This document shows, one piece after another, positions 1 through 6,399 of a stretch of DNA of 9,828 bases. A program made the position numbers and the translations under genes. Below the pieces are notes generated by a model, which saw only the letters and a program-made list of their open reading frames with translations, did no database searches and was not told the DNA's origin. Positions within the stretch are counted from its first letter, which is position 1, and the number at the start of each line of letters is the position of its first letter. Where the stretch lies: contig JAOUFO010000044.1 in assembly GCA_029858165.1 (NCBI GenBank), positions 1 to 9,828 on the forward strand, in the 5' to 3' direction. The stretch comes from Deltaproteobacteria bacterium (lineage in GTDB: Bacteria; SAR324; JACQKK01).

Positions 1-816
1 GGTGATGGCCGAAATGCTGACCACGGATATGTATTCGGCCAGCATGTAGGCCGAAAACCGCATGCCGGAATATTCCAAAAAGTAGCCCGCGATGATTTCG
101 GATTCCCCTTCCGGCTGGTCAAAAGGAAGCCGTTTGGCTTCCGCCAGCATGGCGGTAAAAAACAGGAAAAAGGCCAGGGGCTGGGTGAAAATGCCCCATT
201 TGGGGATCAACCCGTCAAACCAGTATTGGTTTTGCCCATCCACCAGTTGGCTGATCTGCACCGATCCGTACACCATAAACAGCCCCATGATGGAAATGCC
301 CACAAACACCTCGTAGGCCAGCATTTGAGAACTGGTGCGCATGGCCCCCAGCAGGGCGTATTTGTTGTTGGATGCGTACCCCCCCAGCACCGCTCCGTAC
401 ACCCCCAGAGAGGTAATGGCAAAAATAAACACCAGCCCCACATTGATGTCGGTGATTTGAAAGGTGATGCCTCCCACCGGCGCGGCGAACGGGATCACCG
501 CCCAGACCACCACCGCCGGCAAAAACCCGAAAAAGGGGGCAATAAAAAACAAAAAGCGGTCCGCCCCGCGGGGGACGGTGTCCTCCTTGAAGATGGATTT
601 CAATCCATCGGCCAGGATGTGAAACAACCCGTGGACGGTAAATTTGCCCATATTGGCCCGGTTGGGGCCGATGCGGTCCTGGACCGCGCTCATCCATTTG
701 CGTTCCAGCAGGGTCAGTACCGTTCCCAGCCCCATCACAAACACCAGGACGATCAGCACAATTTTGATCAGCACCTGAACCAGGGGCAGGGAGAGAATGT
801 CCAAAACCAGTTCCAT
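1..816 (-). CDS. nuoH: NADH-quinone oxidoreductase subunit H, membrane subunit of complex I (3' end outside window)
   Basis: NuoH is the inner-membrane subunit that joins the quinone-reducing arm of complex I to the proton-pumping arm and lines the quinone channel. I translated it by hand from ATG at 816; 272 codons run to the left edge without a stop, and the family is usually about 320-350 residues, so the C-terminus is missing. Family landmarks: a first membrane helix (about residues 14-36), the loop ERKWMSAVQDRIGPNR (38-53), GGYASNNKYALLGAMR (145-160), and the acidic loop LPFDQPEGESEIIAGY (230-245) followed by EYSGMRF. Several hydrophobic stretches alternate with these loops. An AAGGA Shine-Dalgarno lies 8 nt before the ATG. 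It follows nuoD after 60 nt in the same operon, with no nuoE, nuoF or nuoG in between. The identification is secure; only the far end is unknown. Confidence 0.96.
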   Translation of the reverse strand, partial: MELVLDILSLPLVQVLIKIVLIVLVFVMGLGTVLTLLERKWMSAVQDRIGPNRANMGKFTVHGLFHILADGLKSIFKEDTVPRGADRFLFFIAPFFGFLPAVVVWAVIPFAAPVGGITFQITDINVGLVFIFAITSLGVYGAVLGGYASNNKYALLGAMRTSSQMLAYEVFVGISIMGLFMVYGSVQISQLVDGQNQYWFDGLIPKWGIFTQPLAFFLFFTAMLAEAKRLPFDQPEGESEIIAGYFLEYSGMRFSAYMLAEYISVVSISAIT

Positions 817-876
817 GGGGTTCCTTAAAATTGATTCCTTGGCAAAACCGCCGAAAAATCCCGCCGGGGAAACACG

Positions 877-2070
877 TCAGCGTTCCAGTTCCCCGGCGAT
901 CATGTTGATGGAGCCGAAAATAGGGACGATATCCCCCACATAATGGCCGATGGTCATCTCCGGCAGGGCAGCCACATAGTTCAGGCAGGGGGGGCGCAAC
1001 CGGCATTTGTAAGGCTTGCCGGTACCGTCGGATACCAGATAGAACCCCAGTTCCCCGTTGCCGCCCTCAATGGCATGGTACACCTCTCCCGGGGGGGGGG
1101 TGGACCCTTCCATGATGATTTTAAAGTGATCAATCAGCCCCTCAATAGAGCCGTACACTTCCGATTTGTCAGGAATCCAGGCATTGCGCTGCCGGTTGAT
1201 GTAATCACCGGGGGGCAGCTTGTCGGCCGCCTGACGCACGATATGAATGGATTGGCGCATCTCCTCGTTGCGCACCAGAAAGCGGTCCCAACAATCCCCC
1301 GTTTCTCCCACCGGGATTTCAAAATCCAACTCATCATACACCAGATACGGCTCGGCCCGGCGCACATCGTAAGGCTCGCCGGTGGCCCGCAACATGGGGC
1401 CGGTAAAGCCCAGTTCAATGGCCCGCTCACGGGGGATGATGCCGATGCCTTTCAACCGGTCTATGAAGATTTTGTTTTTAAACAACATCTTCTCCCCTTC
1501 GGTCAGCACATCCTCCACTTTTTTCAGCCGTTCCTCCAACATGGTCAAAAAGCCGTCGGGAAGATCATTGGCGTTGCCGCCGAAGCGGGTCCAGTTTACG
1601 GTCAGGCGGGCGCCGGTCACCTCATCCAGCAATTCCCAAAGGTATTCGCGGGCCTTGATAAACCAAAGAAAAACGGTCATCGCGCCGAATTCCATGGCCA
1701 TGGCCCCGTTGCAGGTCAGGTGGTCGCACACCCGGGTCACCTCTCCCATGATCACCCTGGCGTATTGGGCCCGCCGGGGGACCTCCAGACCGAACAGTTT
1801 TTCCACCGTCATGGAATACGCCAGGTTGTTCAGCAGGGGGGATACATAGTTCAGGCGGTCCGTATAGGGTACCACCTGGACATAGGTTGAATTTTCGCTT
1901 TCTTTTTCAAAACCCCGGTGCAGAAACCCCATTTCCACATCCATGCCCACCACCACCTCCCCGTCTATCAGCGTGGACAGGCGGTTGATTCCGTGGGTGG
2001 CCGGATGGGAAGGGCCGATTTCAATCAACATCGGCTCCGCGCCGAACTCCAAAGGTTTCAGGCGTTTCAT
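877..2070 (-). CDS. nuoD: NADH-quinone oxidoreductase subunit D (49-kDa-type quinone-site subunit)
   Basis: NuoD forms, with NuoB, the quinone-binding pocket at the end of the iron-sulfur chain of complex I on the cytoplasmic side. The 397-residue product carries the signature GPSHPATHG (19-27), which holds the quinone-site histidine in characterised homologues. It also has MGFLHRGFEK (47-56), the PYTDRLNYVSPLLNN block (68-82) with a candidate quinone-site tyrosine, ELGFYLVSDGTGKPYKCR, and the C-terminal DIVPIFGSINMIAGELER. The frame is open to 2115, but I chose ATG 2070 because it overlaps the nuoC stop as ATGA, has GGAG about 11 nt upstream, and gives the usual N-terminus. Overlap implies translational coupling. 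NuoD is not fused to NuoC, unlike in E. coli. The coding strand carries ten consecutive C at 1091-1100 (residues TPPP), the longest homopolymer in the window. Confidence 0.96.
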   Translation of the reverse strand: MKRLKPLEFGAEPMLIEIGPSHPATHGINRLSTLIDGEVVVGMDVEMGFLHRGFEKESENSTYVQVVPYTDRLNYVSPLLNNLAYSMTVEKLFGLEVPRRAQYARVIMGEVTRVCDHLTCNGAMAMEFGAMTVFLWFIKAREYLWELLDEVTGARLTVNWTRFGGNANDLPDGFLTMLEERLKKVEDVLTEGEKMLFKNKIFIDRLKGIGIIPRERAIELGFTGPMLRATGEPYDVRRAEPYLVYDELDFEIPVGETGDCWDRFLVRNEEMRQSIHIVRQAADKLPPGDYINRQRNAWIPDKSEVYGSIEGLIDHFKIIMEGSTPPPGEVYHAIEGGNGELGFYLVSDGTGKPYKCRLRPPCLNYVAALPEMTIGHYVGDIVPIFGSINMIAGELER

Positions 2071-2657
2071 AAAGGGGGTTGCTCCGTTTCTGAAGGGTCT
2101 TTCATCACGCGGCACATGTAATCGTATCTTTCCCGCACGGGCCGCAGGGTCACCCTGGGTTGTTGCAGGTGGATCGGGTAATCCTTGCGCAGGGGGTGGC
2201 CCACGAAAGAATCATACAAAATCAGCCGTTTCAGGTTGGGGTGGTTTTTAAAAATCAGGCCGTACATGTCAAAACATTCCCGCTCATACCAATCCACCGC
2301 CCCCCAAAGGTTGATCAGGCTGTCCACCGATGGGTCCTCAGCCGGGACCGGAATCTTTACCCGCAACCGGTGGCCCAAAGCCAGGGATTTCAGGTGGACC
2401 ACCAGTTCAAAGCGGGTTTCCCGAAGACCCAGGTAATCCACCGCGGTCAGATCCACCATCAGGTTGAACCGGCAGTGTTTGTCATCCCGCAAAAAAGCAA
2501 ACACCTCCAGCATCCCCTCCCGGGGGATGGTGATGGTTTCATCCCCCAGGCAGGTATGACGGGCAGTCACCCGGCCGGGAAATTTTTCCAACACCAAAGC
2601 CGTAAGCTTGGGGATTTCCTGTGGCTGGGTTGTGTTTTCGGCTTGTTTGGTTTCCAT
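2067..2657 (-). CDS. nuoC: NADH-quinone oxidoreductase subunit C (30-kDa-type)
   Basis: NuoC is a peripheral-arm subunit of complex I that packs on NuoD and NuoB and carries no cofactor. The 196-residue product has the family signature near its C-terminus: DWYERECFDMYGLIFKNHP (122-140), then LKRLILYDSFVGHPLRKDYP (142-161). The N-terminal 15 residues are polar and probably flexible. The ATG at 2657 has only a weak GGCGGA Shine-Dalgarno about 4 nt upstream; no better start is seen. It lies 60 nt after nuoB, behind a terminator-like hairpin, and its TGA overlaps the nuoD ATG by 4 nt. It is a separate gene, not the NuoCD fusion of enterobacteria. Identification is firm; the exact start is slightly less so. 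Confidence 0.95.
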   Translation of the reverse strand: METKQAENTTQPQEIPKLTALVLEKFPGRVTARHTCLGDETITIPREGMLEVFAFLRDDKHCRFNLMVDLTAVDYLGLRETRFELVVHLKSLALGHRLRVKIPVPAEDPSVDSLINLWGAVDWYERECFDMYGLIFKNHPNLKRLILYDSFVGHPLRKDYPIHLQQPRVTLRPVRERYDYMCRVMKDPSETEQPPL

Positions 2658-2681
2658 GGTTCCGCCATTGAGTTGATAGAA

Positions 2682-2698
2682 AAGGGCCCCCGGCCCTT
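2682..2698 (-). terminator. Terminator-like hairpin between nuoB and nuoC
   Basis: On the minus strand AAGGGCC and GGCCCTT form a perfect 7-bp stem with a GGG loop, followed at once by TTCTATC, so the stem end plus flank gives a run TTTTCTAT. It lies 20 nt after the nuoB stop and 25 nt before the nuoC start. It has the form of a short intrinsic terminator but sits inside an operon whose later genes are essential to the complex. Partial attenuation, an RNA-processing site or a 3'-end stabiliser is therefore more likely than full termination. Function is inferred; the hairpin is seen. Confidence 0.5.
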
Positions 2699-2717
2699 GA
2701 AATGGAATGATTGTCGG

Positions 2718-3248
2718 TTATTGGCGGCTTAACGTCAGCACTTCTTTGGTCTGGCGGGGGTTCTTGCCGCTGGTGCCGGTGGGGCCGCGCTCGGCGATCA
2801 GGTTTTGCAGCGCCACAATGCCGTCCAGCACCGCCTCAGGGCGGGGGGGGCAGCCGGCAATGTACACATCCACCGGAATCAGCCGGTCAATCCCCTGCAC
2901 CACCGAATAATTCTGGTAAAACCCCCCGGAGGAGGCGCAGGCTCCAAAGCTGATCACCCACTTGGGGTGGGCCATTTGCTCATACACCCGCAACAACACC
3001 GGAGCGATTTTGTGGTTGATGGTCCCCACCACCCACAACACATCCGCCTGCCTGGGGGAAAACCGGGGGATTTCGGCCCCGAACCGGGATTGATCATAAT
3101 GGGAGGCGTTGGACGCCATGTATTCCATGCCGCAACAGGCCGTCACAAACGGGTATTGGAACAGAGAATACTTTCTGGACCAGTTGATCAGGCTGTCCAG
3201 TCGGGTGGTGACAAATTCACCTTGGCCCATAATCGGTTTCATTCCCAT
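2718..3248 (-). CDS. nuoB: NADH-quinone oxidoreductase subunit B (cluster N2 subunit)
   Basis: NuoB binds the terminal [4Fe-4S] cluster N2, which hands electrons to quinone. The 176-residue product has the four expected ligands: the tandem Cys38-Cys39 in TACCGMEYMA, Cys104 in SFGACASSGG and Cys133 in IAGCPPRPEAV. Their spacing (65, then 29) equals that of the E. coli protein. HYDQSRFGAEIPRFSPRQAD (50-69) is also typical. I chose ATG 3248 because AAGGAG lies 7 nt before it; ATG 3242, two codons later, is possible, and the frame stays open to 3332 without a better start. The gene overlaps the end of nuoA by 10 nt, which suggests coupled translation. Eight G in a row at 2843-2850 encode the Pro-Pro next to ligand Cys133. 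Confidence 0.96.
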   Translation of the reverse strand: MGMKPIMGQGEFVTTRLDSLINWSRKYSLFQYPFVTACCGMEYMASNASHYDQSRFGAEIPRFSPRQADVLWVVGTINHKIAPVLLRVYEQMAHPKWVISFGACASSGGFYQNYSVVQGIDRLIPVDVYIAGCPPRPEAVLDGIVALQNLIAERGPTGTSGKNPRQTKEVLTLSRQ

Positions 3249-3613
3249 TCCAATGCTCCTTTTTTCCAGGCGTATCCCAGCCCCAATAGCAATATCACCA
3301 GGAACACCGACAATTCGGCGAACCCGAACCACCCCAGTTCGCGGAACTTTACCGCCCAGGGGTATAAAAAGATCACCTCCACGTCAAAAATCAGAAAAAT
3401 CATGGCGATCATGTAAAACCGGACGCTGTAGCGGCGAAATCCGGTTCCTTCTGAGGGCATCCCGGATTCAAATGGGGTTTTCTTCACCTCGGTGTGTTCC
3501 ACCGGGCCGATGAGAATCCCCAGCATGGTGAACATCCCCCCCAGCCCCACGGCCACCAGGATGAGCAACAGCACCGGCAGATACTGCTCGGCAATAATAT
3601 GATTGGCATCCAT
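3239..3613 (-). CDS. nuoA: NADH-quinone oxidoreductase subunit A (first gene of the nuo operon)
   Basis: NuoA is a small three-helix membrane subunit of complex I next to the quinone-site loops. The 124-residue product has three hydrophobic segments (about 12-35, 66-86 and 98-115). Between the first two is the conserved loop with PFESGMPSEGTGFRRYSVRFY (48-68), and the second helix ends IFDVEVIFLYPWA (75-87). The frame is open upstream to 3724, but ATG 3613 is preferred: AAGGA lies 7 nt upstream and the protein then has the family length, whereas ATG 3724 has no Shine-Dalgarno. It is the promoter-proximal gene, so the 426-nt upstream region with a candidate promoter and inverted repeats is probably where the operon is controlled. 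Confidence 0.95.
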   Translation of the reverse strand: MDANHIIAEQYLPVLLLILVAVGLGGMFTMLGILIGPVEHTEVKKTPFESGMPSEGTGFRRYSVRFYMIAMIFLIFDVEVIFLYPWAVKFRELGWFGFAELSVFLVILLLGLGYAWKKGALEWE

Positions 3614-3672
3614 GGCGGATTCCTTAAAAAACGGTTTGCTGGGTTTTAAATAATCGTTGCCCAACCGGGTGA

Positions 3673-3759
3673 GGCCGCACCAATCGCCCCGGCGGATTTC
3701 CGGGGAAACCCCGGTTTGAATCATGGGTCACACTGCGGCCAGGGGAATTCCGCCGGGGC
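3673..3759 (-). promoter_or_regulatory. Inverted-repeat-rich leader of the nuo operon
   Basis: GCCCCGGCGGA at 3686-3696 is the perfect reverse complement of 3749-3759 (11 bp). After one T-T mismatch four more pairs follow (TTCC/GGAA). Inside lies a second hairpin, CCGGGG AAA CCCCGG (3700-3714), which shares two bases with the extended stem. A third pairing, GGCCGC (3673-3678) with GCGGCC (3735-3740), crosses the long stem, so the two can coexist only as a pseudoknot. The block lies 60 nt upstream of nuoA and downstream of the candidate promoter, so it would be in the 5' leader RNA. It matches no riboswitch class I know. Pairing is seen; a regulatory role is inferred. Confidence 0.4.
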
Positions 3760-3781
3760 AGACGGCTTTTTTAATCTGGAT

Positions 3782-3811
3782 ACACTAAAACACATTCCTT
3801 TTTATTGTCAA
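3782..3811 (-). promoter_or_regulatory. Candidate sigma-70-type promoter for nuo
   Basis: On the minus strand a perfect TTGACA (3811-3806) is followed after 18 bp by TAGTGT (3787-3782). The -35 matches consensus fully, but the -10 matches at only three of six positions and the spacer is one base longer than ideal. Transcription would start near 3775, giving a leader of about 160 nt before nuoA. The stretch is distinctly AT-richer than its surroundings, as expected of a promoter. Confidence 0.42.
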
Positions 3812-4031
3812 CGCAGGAAAACAGCTTTCAGAAGTTCCGAGAGCCATATTCCGCCAAATTCCAACCTGAGACCTGTGCCCAACTAGGGATTTCCCATCCC
3901 CCCGCCGCCTTCCCGTCAGGAGGGGGGGGTGATAGGGTGGGAGGCCGCCTCCATAGAATGGTGTTGAATTCCCCCCTCAGCCGCCCCAAAAACCACCGTG
4001 GGTACTGGGGGCACCGTGGCCTCCGAAAGGA

Positions 4032-4056
4032 CGGCCCGGTCAATTCTGCCGGGCCG
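4032..4056 (-). terminator. Possible terminator hairpin at the hemD stop codon
   Basis: CGGCCCGG (4032-4039) pairs perfectly with CCGGGCCG (4049-4056) over a 9-nt loop that contains the hemD TGA. On the minus strand the stem is followed by TCCTTTCGG, a poor U-tract, so intrinsic termination may be weak or need help. Its place at the end of the hem genes fits a terminator. Confidence 0.4.
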
Positions 4057-4852
4057 CATGATCAGCCAAGGCCTCCACCAAACCGTCCAAATCCTGTTGG
4101 GAAGGCACCAGGGCCACGGTTAATCCGGCCTCCCTGGCGGCTCCGGCGGTCACCTCTCCCAGACAGGCGGCCAGGGGGCGGCCTTTTTTGAGGGATTGGA
4201 CCAGCCCGGGAGGCAGCATGGCCAACAGGTTGTGGACGGTGGAAGGGCTGGTGAACACCACCCAATCCACCCAATTGTTTTCCAAGGCGGCCTGGGCCTC
4301 CGGGCGAATTCCTTCCGGGGGGATCCCGGTGCGGTACAGGCTGGTGGCCACCACCGGATACCCCGCCTCCTTCAGCCCGTCCTCCACCACCGTGCGGCCC
4401 CCATCCGCCCGCAGGACCCAAACACGGGCCTGAGGGGGAACCGTTTTCAACAGATCATGCAACAGGTTTTCTGCCTGGTAATGTTTGGGCACCACCCTGG
4501 GATTCAATCCCAGGGTGGTCAGAATGTTTTCGGTGCCCTTGCCCACCGCCGCGATGGAGGCCGCGGAGAGAACCCCCAACAGGCGGCCTCCTCTTTGGCC
4601 GTCCAGTTGAATCACCCGGGCCAGGGCAAAGCGCACCCCGTTGGCACTGGTGAACACCACCCAGTCGGCAGGGGTCAACTCCCCCAGCCGGGTATCAAAA
4701 GGATGCCAGTCCTCCATGGGCAGAAACCGGATGGCCGGTTGTTCATACACTCTGCCGCCCAAATCCTCCAGTTTTGCCGTCAGAAGGGGAGCGTCACCGG
4801 CTTCCCGGGTGTTTAAAAAGGTCAGCCCCCGCAAAGGTTGAAGGGTGGTCAT
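4040..4852 (-). CDS. hemD: Uroporphyrinogen-III synthase
   Basis: HemD closes and isomerises hydroxymethylbilane to uroporphyrinogen III, the branch point to haem, sirohaem and cobalamin, in the cytoplasm. The 270-residue product shows the two-domain, pseudo-symmetric HemD layout. Each half carries WVVFTS: VVFTSANGVRF (65-75) and VVFTSPSTVHNLL (198-210). Also seen are NTREAG (14-19), LRADGGR (147-153), LYRTG (172-176) and CLGEVTAGAARE (230-241). Sequence conservation is low in this family, so identity rests on these motifs and on hemA upstream. I chose ATG 4852, which has AAAGGAG 11 nt upstream; an in-frame ATG at 4903 lacks one and would add 17 atypical residues. The gene contains a perfect 13-bp inverted repeat (4491-4519) and a 17-bp direct repeat linking its two halves. 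It starts 108 nt after hemA. Confidence 0.9.
   Translation of the reverse strand: MTTLQPLRGLTFLNTREAGDAPLLTAKLEDLGGRVYEQPAIRFLPMEDWHPFDTRLGELTPADWVVFTSANGVRFALARVIQLDGQRGGRLLGVLSAASIAAVGKGTENILTTLGLNPRVVPKHYQAENLLHDLLKTVPPQARVWVLRADGGRTVVEDGLKEAGYPVVATSLYRTGIPPEGIRPEAQAALENNWVDWVVFTSPSTVHNLLAMLPPGLVQSLKKGRPLAACLGEVTAGAAREAGLTVALVPSQQDLDGLVEALADHAARQN
4491..4519 (-). repeat. Perfect 13-bp inverted repeat inside hemD
   Basis: ACCACCCTGGGAT (4491-4503) and ATCCCAGGGTGGT (4507-4519) are exact reverse complements separated by 3 nt. It encodes part of TTLGLNPRVV (112-121) in the middle of HemD. No T-tract follows on the minus strand, so it is not a normal terminator. It is the strongest simple hairpin I found in the window. 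Confidence 0.75.
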
Positions 4853-4960
4853 GGCAACGGAATCTCCTTTGGCGGGCACCGGGTGGAACCAAAAGGGTTC
4901 CATCCGGCCCCGCGGAAATGGCCGGGTATTCCAAATCCCTGTCCTGGATTACCCCTTTTT
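4853..4960. other. hemA-hemD spacer with hairpin
   Basis: The 108-nt spacer holds the hemD Shine-Dalgarno (AAAGGAG) and a small hairpin, GGAACC and GGTTCC around a 5-nt loop (4885-4901). There is no room for hemC. Both genes are probably on one transcript, though no promoter can be excluded here. Confidence 0.5.
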
Positions 4961-6352
4961 TTATTTGGCGGGGCGGGCAAACGGAACCACTTTGTTGACG
5001 ATGGGTGATTCAAGGGGTTCATCCTCCACATCCTCCCCGGAGGGTTCCACCCCCGGCCCTTCCTTTTTGGATGGATGAGCCAGGCTGGCCGGGGTCAGGT
5101 CAAACAACCCGGCCAGAACCTCCGCCATCAGTTTTCCATCCCCTTCCTCGGCCACCTGCCGGACGTGGGTGGATGGAGCGTGCAACAGTTTGTTGACCAG
5201 GGTGCGGGCCATTTGGCTCACCAGTTTTCCATCCTCCGCCGAATCGCCGGAAAGCCGGGGAAGGGTTTTTTCCACCTCAGCCATGGCGGCCTGATTGAAT
5301 TTTTCCCTGAGAGCCCGGATGACGGGCACCACCGACAGGGAATCGGCCCACCCCTGATAGCGGGCCACCTCTTCATCCACGATGGCCTGGGCGGCCAGGG
5401 CCTCTTTTTCCCGCTCTTTCCGGTTGGAATCGGTCACCGACTTCAGGTCGTCAATATCGTAACAATACACATTGGTGATCTGGTTGATATCCGGGTCTAT
5501 ATCCCGGGGAACGGCAATGTCTATAAAGAACATGGCCCCCCCTTTGTGCTGGCGCATCACCTGACGCACCATGGGGGGGGTGATGATAAAGCCCCGGGCT
5601 CCGGTGGAACTGATCACAATATCGGCGCTGGCCAGGGCCAGTTCCATTTCCTCATAGCGCAGGGGCTCCCCCTGGAATTTTTCGGCCAGGGCCACGGCGT
5701 TGTCGTAAGTGCGGTTGATGACCATCAGACGACCAATGCCGGTTTTGATCAGGTGGGCGATGGCCAGTTCGGCCATTTCACCCGCGCCGATCACCAGCAC
5801 GGTTTTTTGGGCCATGGAATCAAAAATCTTCCCGGCCAGTTCCACGGCGGCATAGCTGATGGATACCGCAAACCGGGATATGCCGGTTTCGGTGCGGACC
5901 CGTTTGGCGGTGCGGAACACCCGTGGCATCAGCCCCATTAAAACAGAGCCGACACATTTTTTTTCCACCGATGCCTGGAAGGCTTCCTTCACCTGACCCA
6001 GAATCTGGGGCTCCCCGATCACCATGGATTCCAGGGACCCGGCCACACGGAACAAATGGTTCAGGGCCGGCTTGCCCGAAAGCCGCACCACAGACTGCTC
6101 AAAATCAAACCCCGCCCCTTCCAACCGGGCCGCCATCCACCCTTTGATGGCGCCAAAGGCTGCCGCAGGGTCGGCAGCGGCAAAATACACCTCCACCCGG
6201 TTGCAGGTGGAAACCACCATCACTTCGTCCAAAGAGGGCAGGCATTGGAGTTCCTCCAAAGCCTGGCCCAGTTGGGCCGCCGGAATATCCAGTTTTTCCC
6301 GAACTTCCACCGGGGCGGTTTTGTAACTCAGGCTCAATACAGAAATGGTCAT
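4961..6352 (-). CDS. hemA: Glutamyl-tRNA reductase
   Basis: HemA reduces glutamyl-tRNA(Glu) with NADPH to glutamate-1-semialdehyde, the first committed step of the C5 route to tetrapyrroles. The 463-residue product has the catalytic-domain signature VVSTCNRVEVY with nucleophile Cys50, His99 in NHLFRVAGSLESMVIGE, and EPQILGQVKEAF (114-125). The NADPH-binding GAGEMAELA starts at 189, with VINRTYDNA and VISSTGA downstream. The N-terminus is SYKTAPVEVRE, with Tyr where many relatives have His, as in some Firmicutes. The C-terminal tail, about 40 residues longer than in E. coli, is acidic and probably disordered. I chose ATG 6352 because MTISVLSLSYKTAP is the normal N-terminus; the nearest AAGGA is 11 nt away. 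In-frame ATG 6382 would add MGTAPRNPNP. A 14-bp duplication just upstream affects this choice. hemD follows. Confidence 0.95.
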   Translation of the reverse strand: MTISVLSLSYKTAPVEVREKLDIPAAQLGQALEELQCLPSLDEVMVVSTCNRVEVYFAAADPAAAFGAIKGWMAARLEGAGFDFEQSVVRLSGKPALNHLFRVAGSLESMVIGEPQILGQVKEAFQASVEKKCVGSVLMGLMPRVFRTAKRVRTETGISRFAVSISYAAVELAGKIFDSMAQKTVLVIGAGEMAELAIAHLIKTGIGRLMVINRTYDNAVALAEKFQGEPLRYEEMELALASADIVISSTGARGFIITPPMVRQVMRQHKGGAMFFIDIAVPRDIDPDINQITNVYCYDIDDLKSVTDSNRKEREKEALAAQAIVDEEVARYQGWADSLSVVPVIRALREKFNQAAMAEVEKTLPRLSGDSAEDGKLVSQMARTLVNKLLHAPSTHVRQVAEEGDGKLMAEVLAGLFDLTPASLAHPSKKEGPGVEPSGEDVEDEPLESPIVNKVVPFARPAK

Positions 6353-6396
6353 GGGATTCGGATTCCTTGGGGCGGTCCCCATTGTGCGGTCCCCAT
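6349..6396 (-). CDS. Possible 15-codon upstream reading frame (leader peptide) before hemA
   Basis: ATG 6396 has AGGAG at 6407-6403, 6 nt upstream, which is better placed than any Shine-Dalgarno for hemA itself. The frame encodes MGTAQWGPPQGIRIP and stops at a TGA overlapping the hemA ATG as ATGA, an arrangement used for translational coupling. It spans the 14-bp tandem repeat. It may be a genuine leader peptide, or a by-product of a duplication that separated the original Shine-Dalgarno from the hemA frame. The reading frame and Shine-Dalgarno are seen; translation is inferred. Confidence 0.4.
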   Translation of the reverse strand: MGTAQWGPPQGIRIP

Positions 6397-6399
6397 TGT
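6372..6399 (-). repeat. 14-bp perfect tandem duplication in the hemA leader
   Basis: The plus-strand unit GCGGTCCCCATTGT occurs at 6372-6385 and again at 6386-6399, with GCG continuing at 6400-6402. Each copy contains an ATG on the minus strand (6382 and 6396). Because 14 is not a multiple of three, the two ATGs are in different frames: the inner is in frame with hemA, the outer is not. Confidence 0.9.

Larger units (their letters stand above)
3614..4039. other. Intergenic region between hemD and nuoA
   Basis: This 426-nt gap has no convincing gene. From hemD towards nuoA it holds a hairpin around the hemD stop, a pair of direct CACCGTGG repeats 10 nt apart (near 3993-4018), a small palindrome GGAGGCCGCCTCC, an 8-G run at 3922-3929, the candidate nuo promoter and the paired leader. 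Short open frames here have no recognisable product. Stretch 3840-4030 is otherwise unexplained. Confidence 0.7.

Noticed and set aside
215..1006. Minus-strand open frame overlapping nuoH and the end of nuoD
   Set aside because: It is out of frame with the true NuoH translation, which starts at 816 and has all family motifs.
943..1890. Plus-strand open frame of 315 codons opposite nuoD
   Set aside because: It is antisense to an unmistakable nuoD, has no recognisable motif, and has His/Gln/Gly-rich shadow composition.
3614..3724. N-terminal extension of NuoA from ATG 3724
   Set aside because: No Shine-Dalgarno at 3724, the added residues are charged and unlike NuoA, and ATG 3613 has AAGGA well placed and gives the family length.
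3686..3773. Possible plus-strand intrinsic terminator: inverted repeat followed by six T near 3768-3773
   Set aside because: No plus-strand gene lies upstream, the loop is far too long for a classical terminator, and the same bases are better explained as nuo leader and promoter.
3993..4018. CACCGTGG direct repeats as a regulator site
   Set aside because: Two 8-bp copies in GC-rich DNA are too little to call; mentioned only in the intergenic description.
5075..5941. Plus-strand open frame of 288 codons opposite hemA
   Set aside because: Low-complexity His/Gly/Gln-rich antisense translation of a certain hemA gene.
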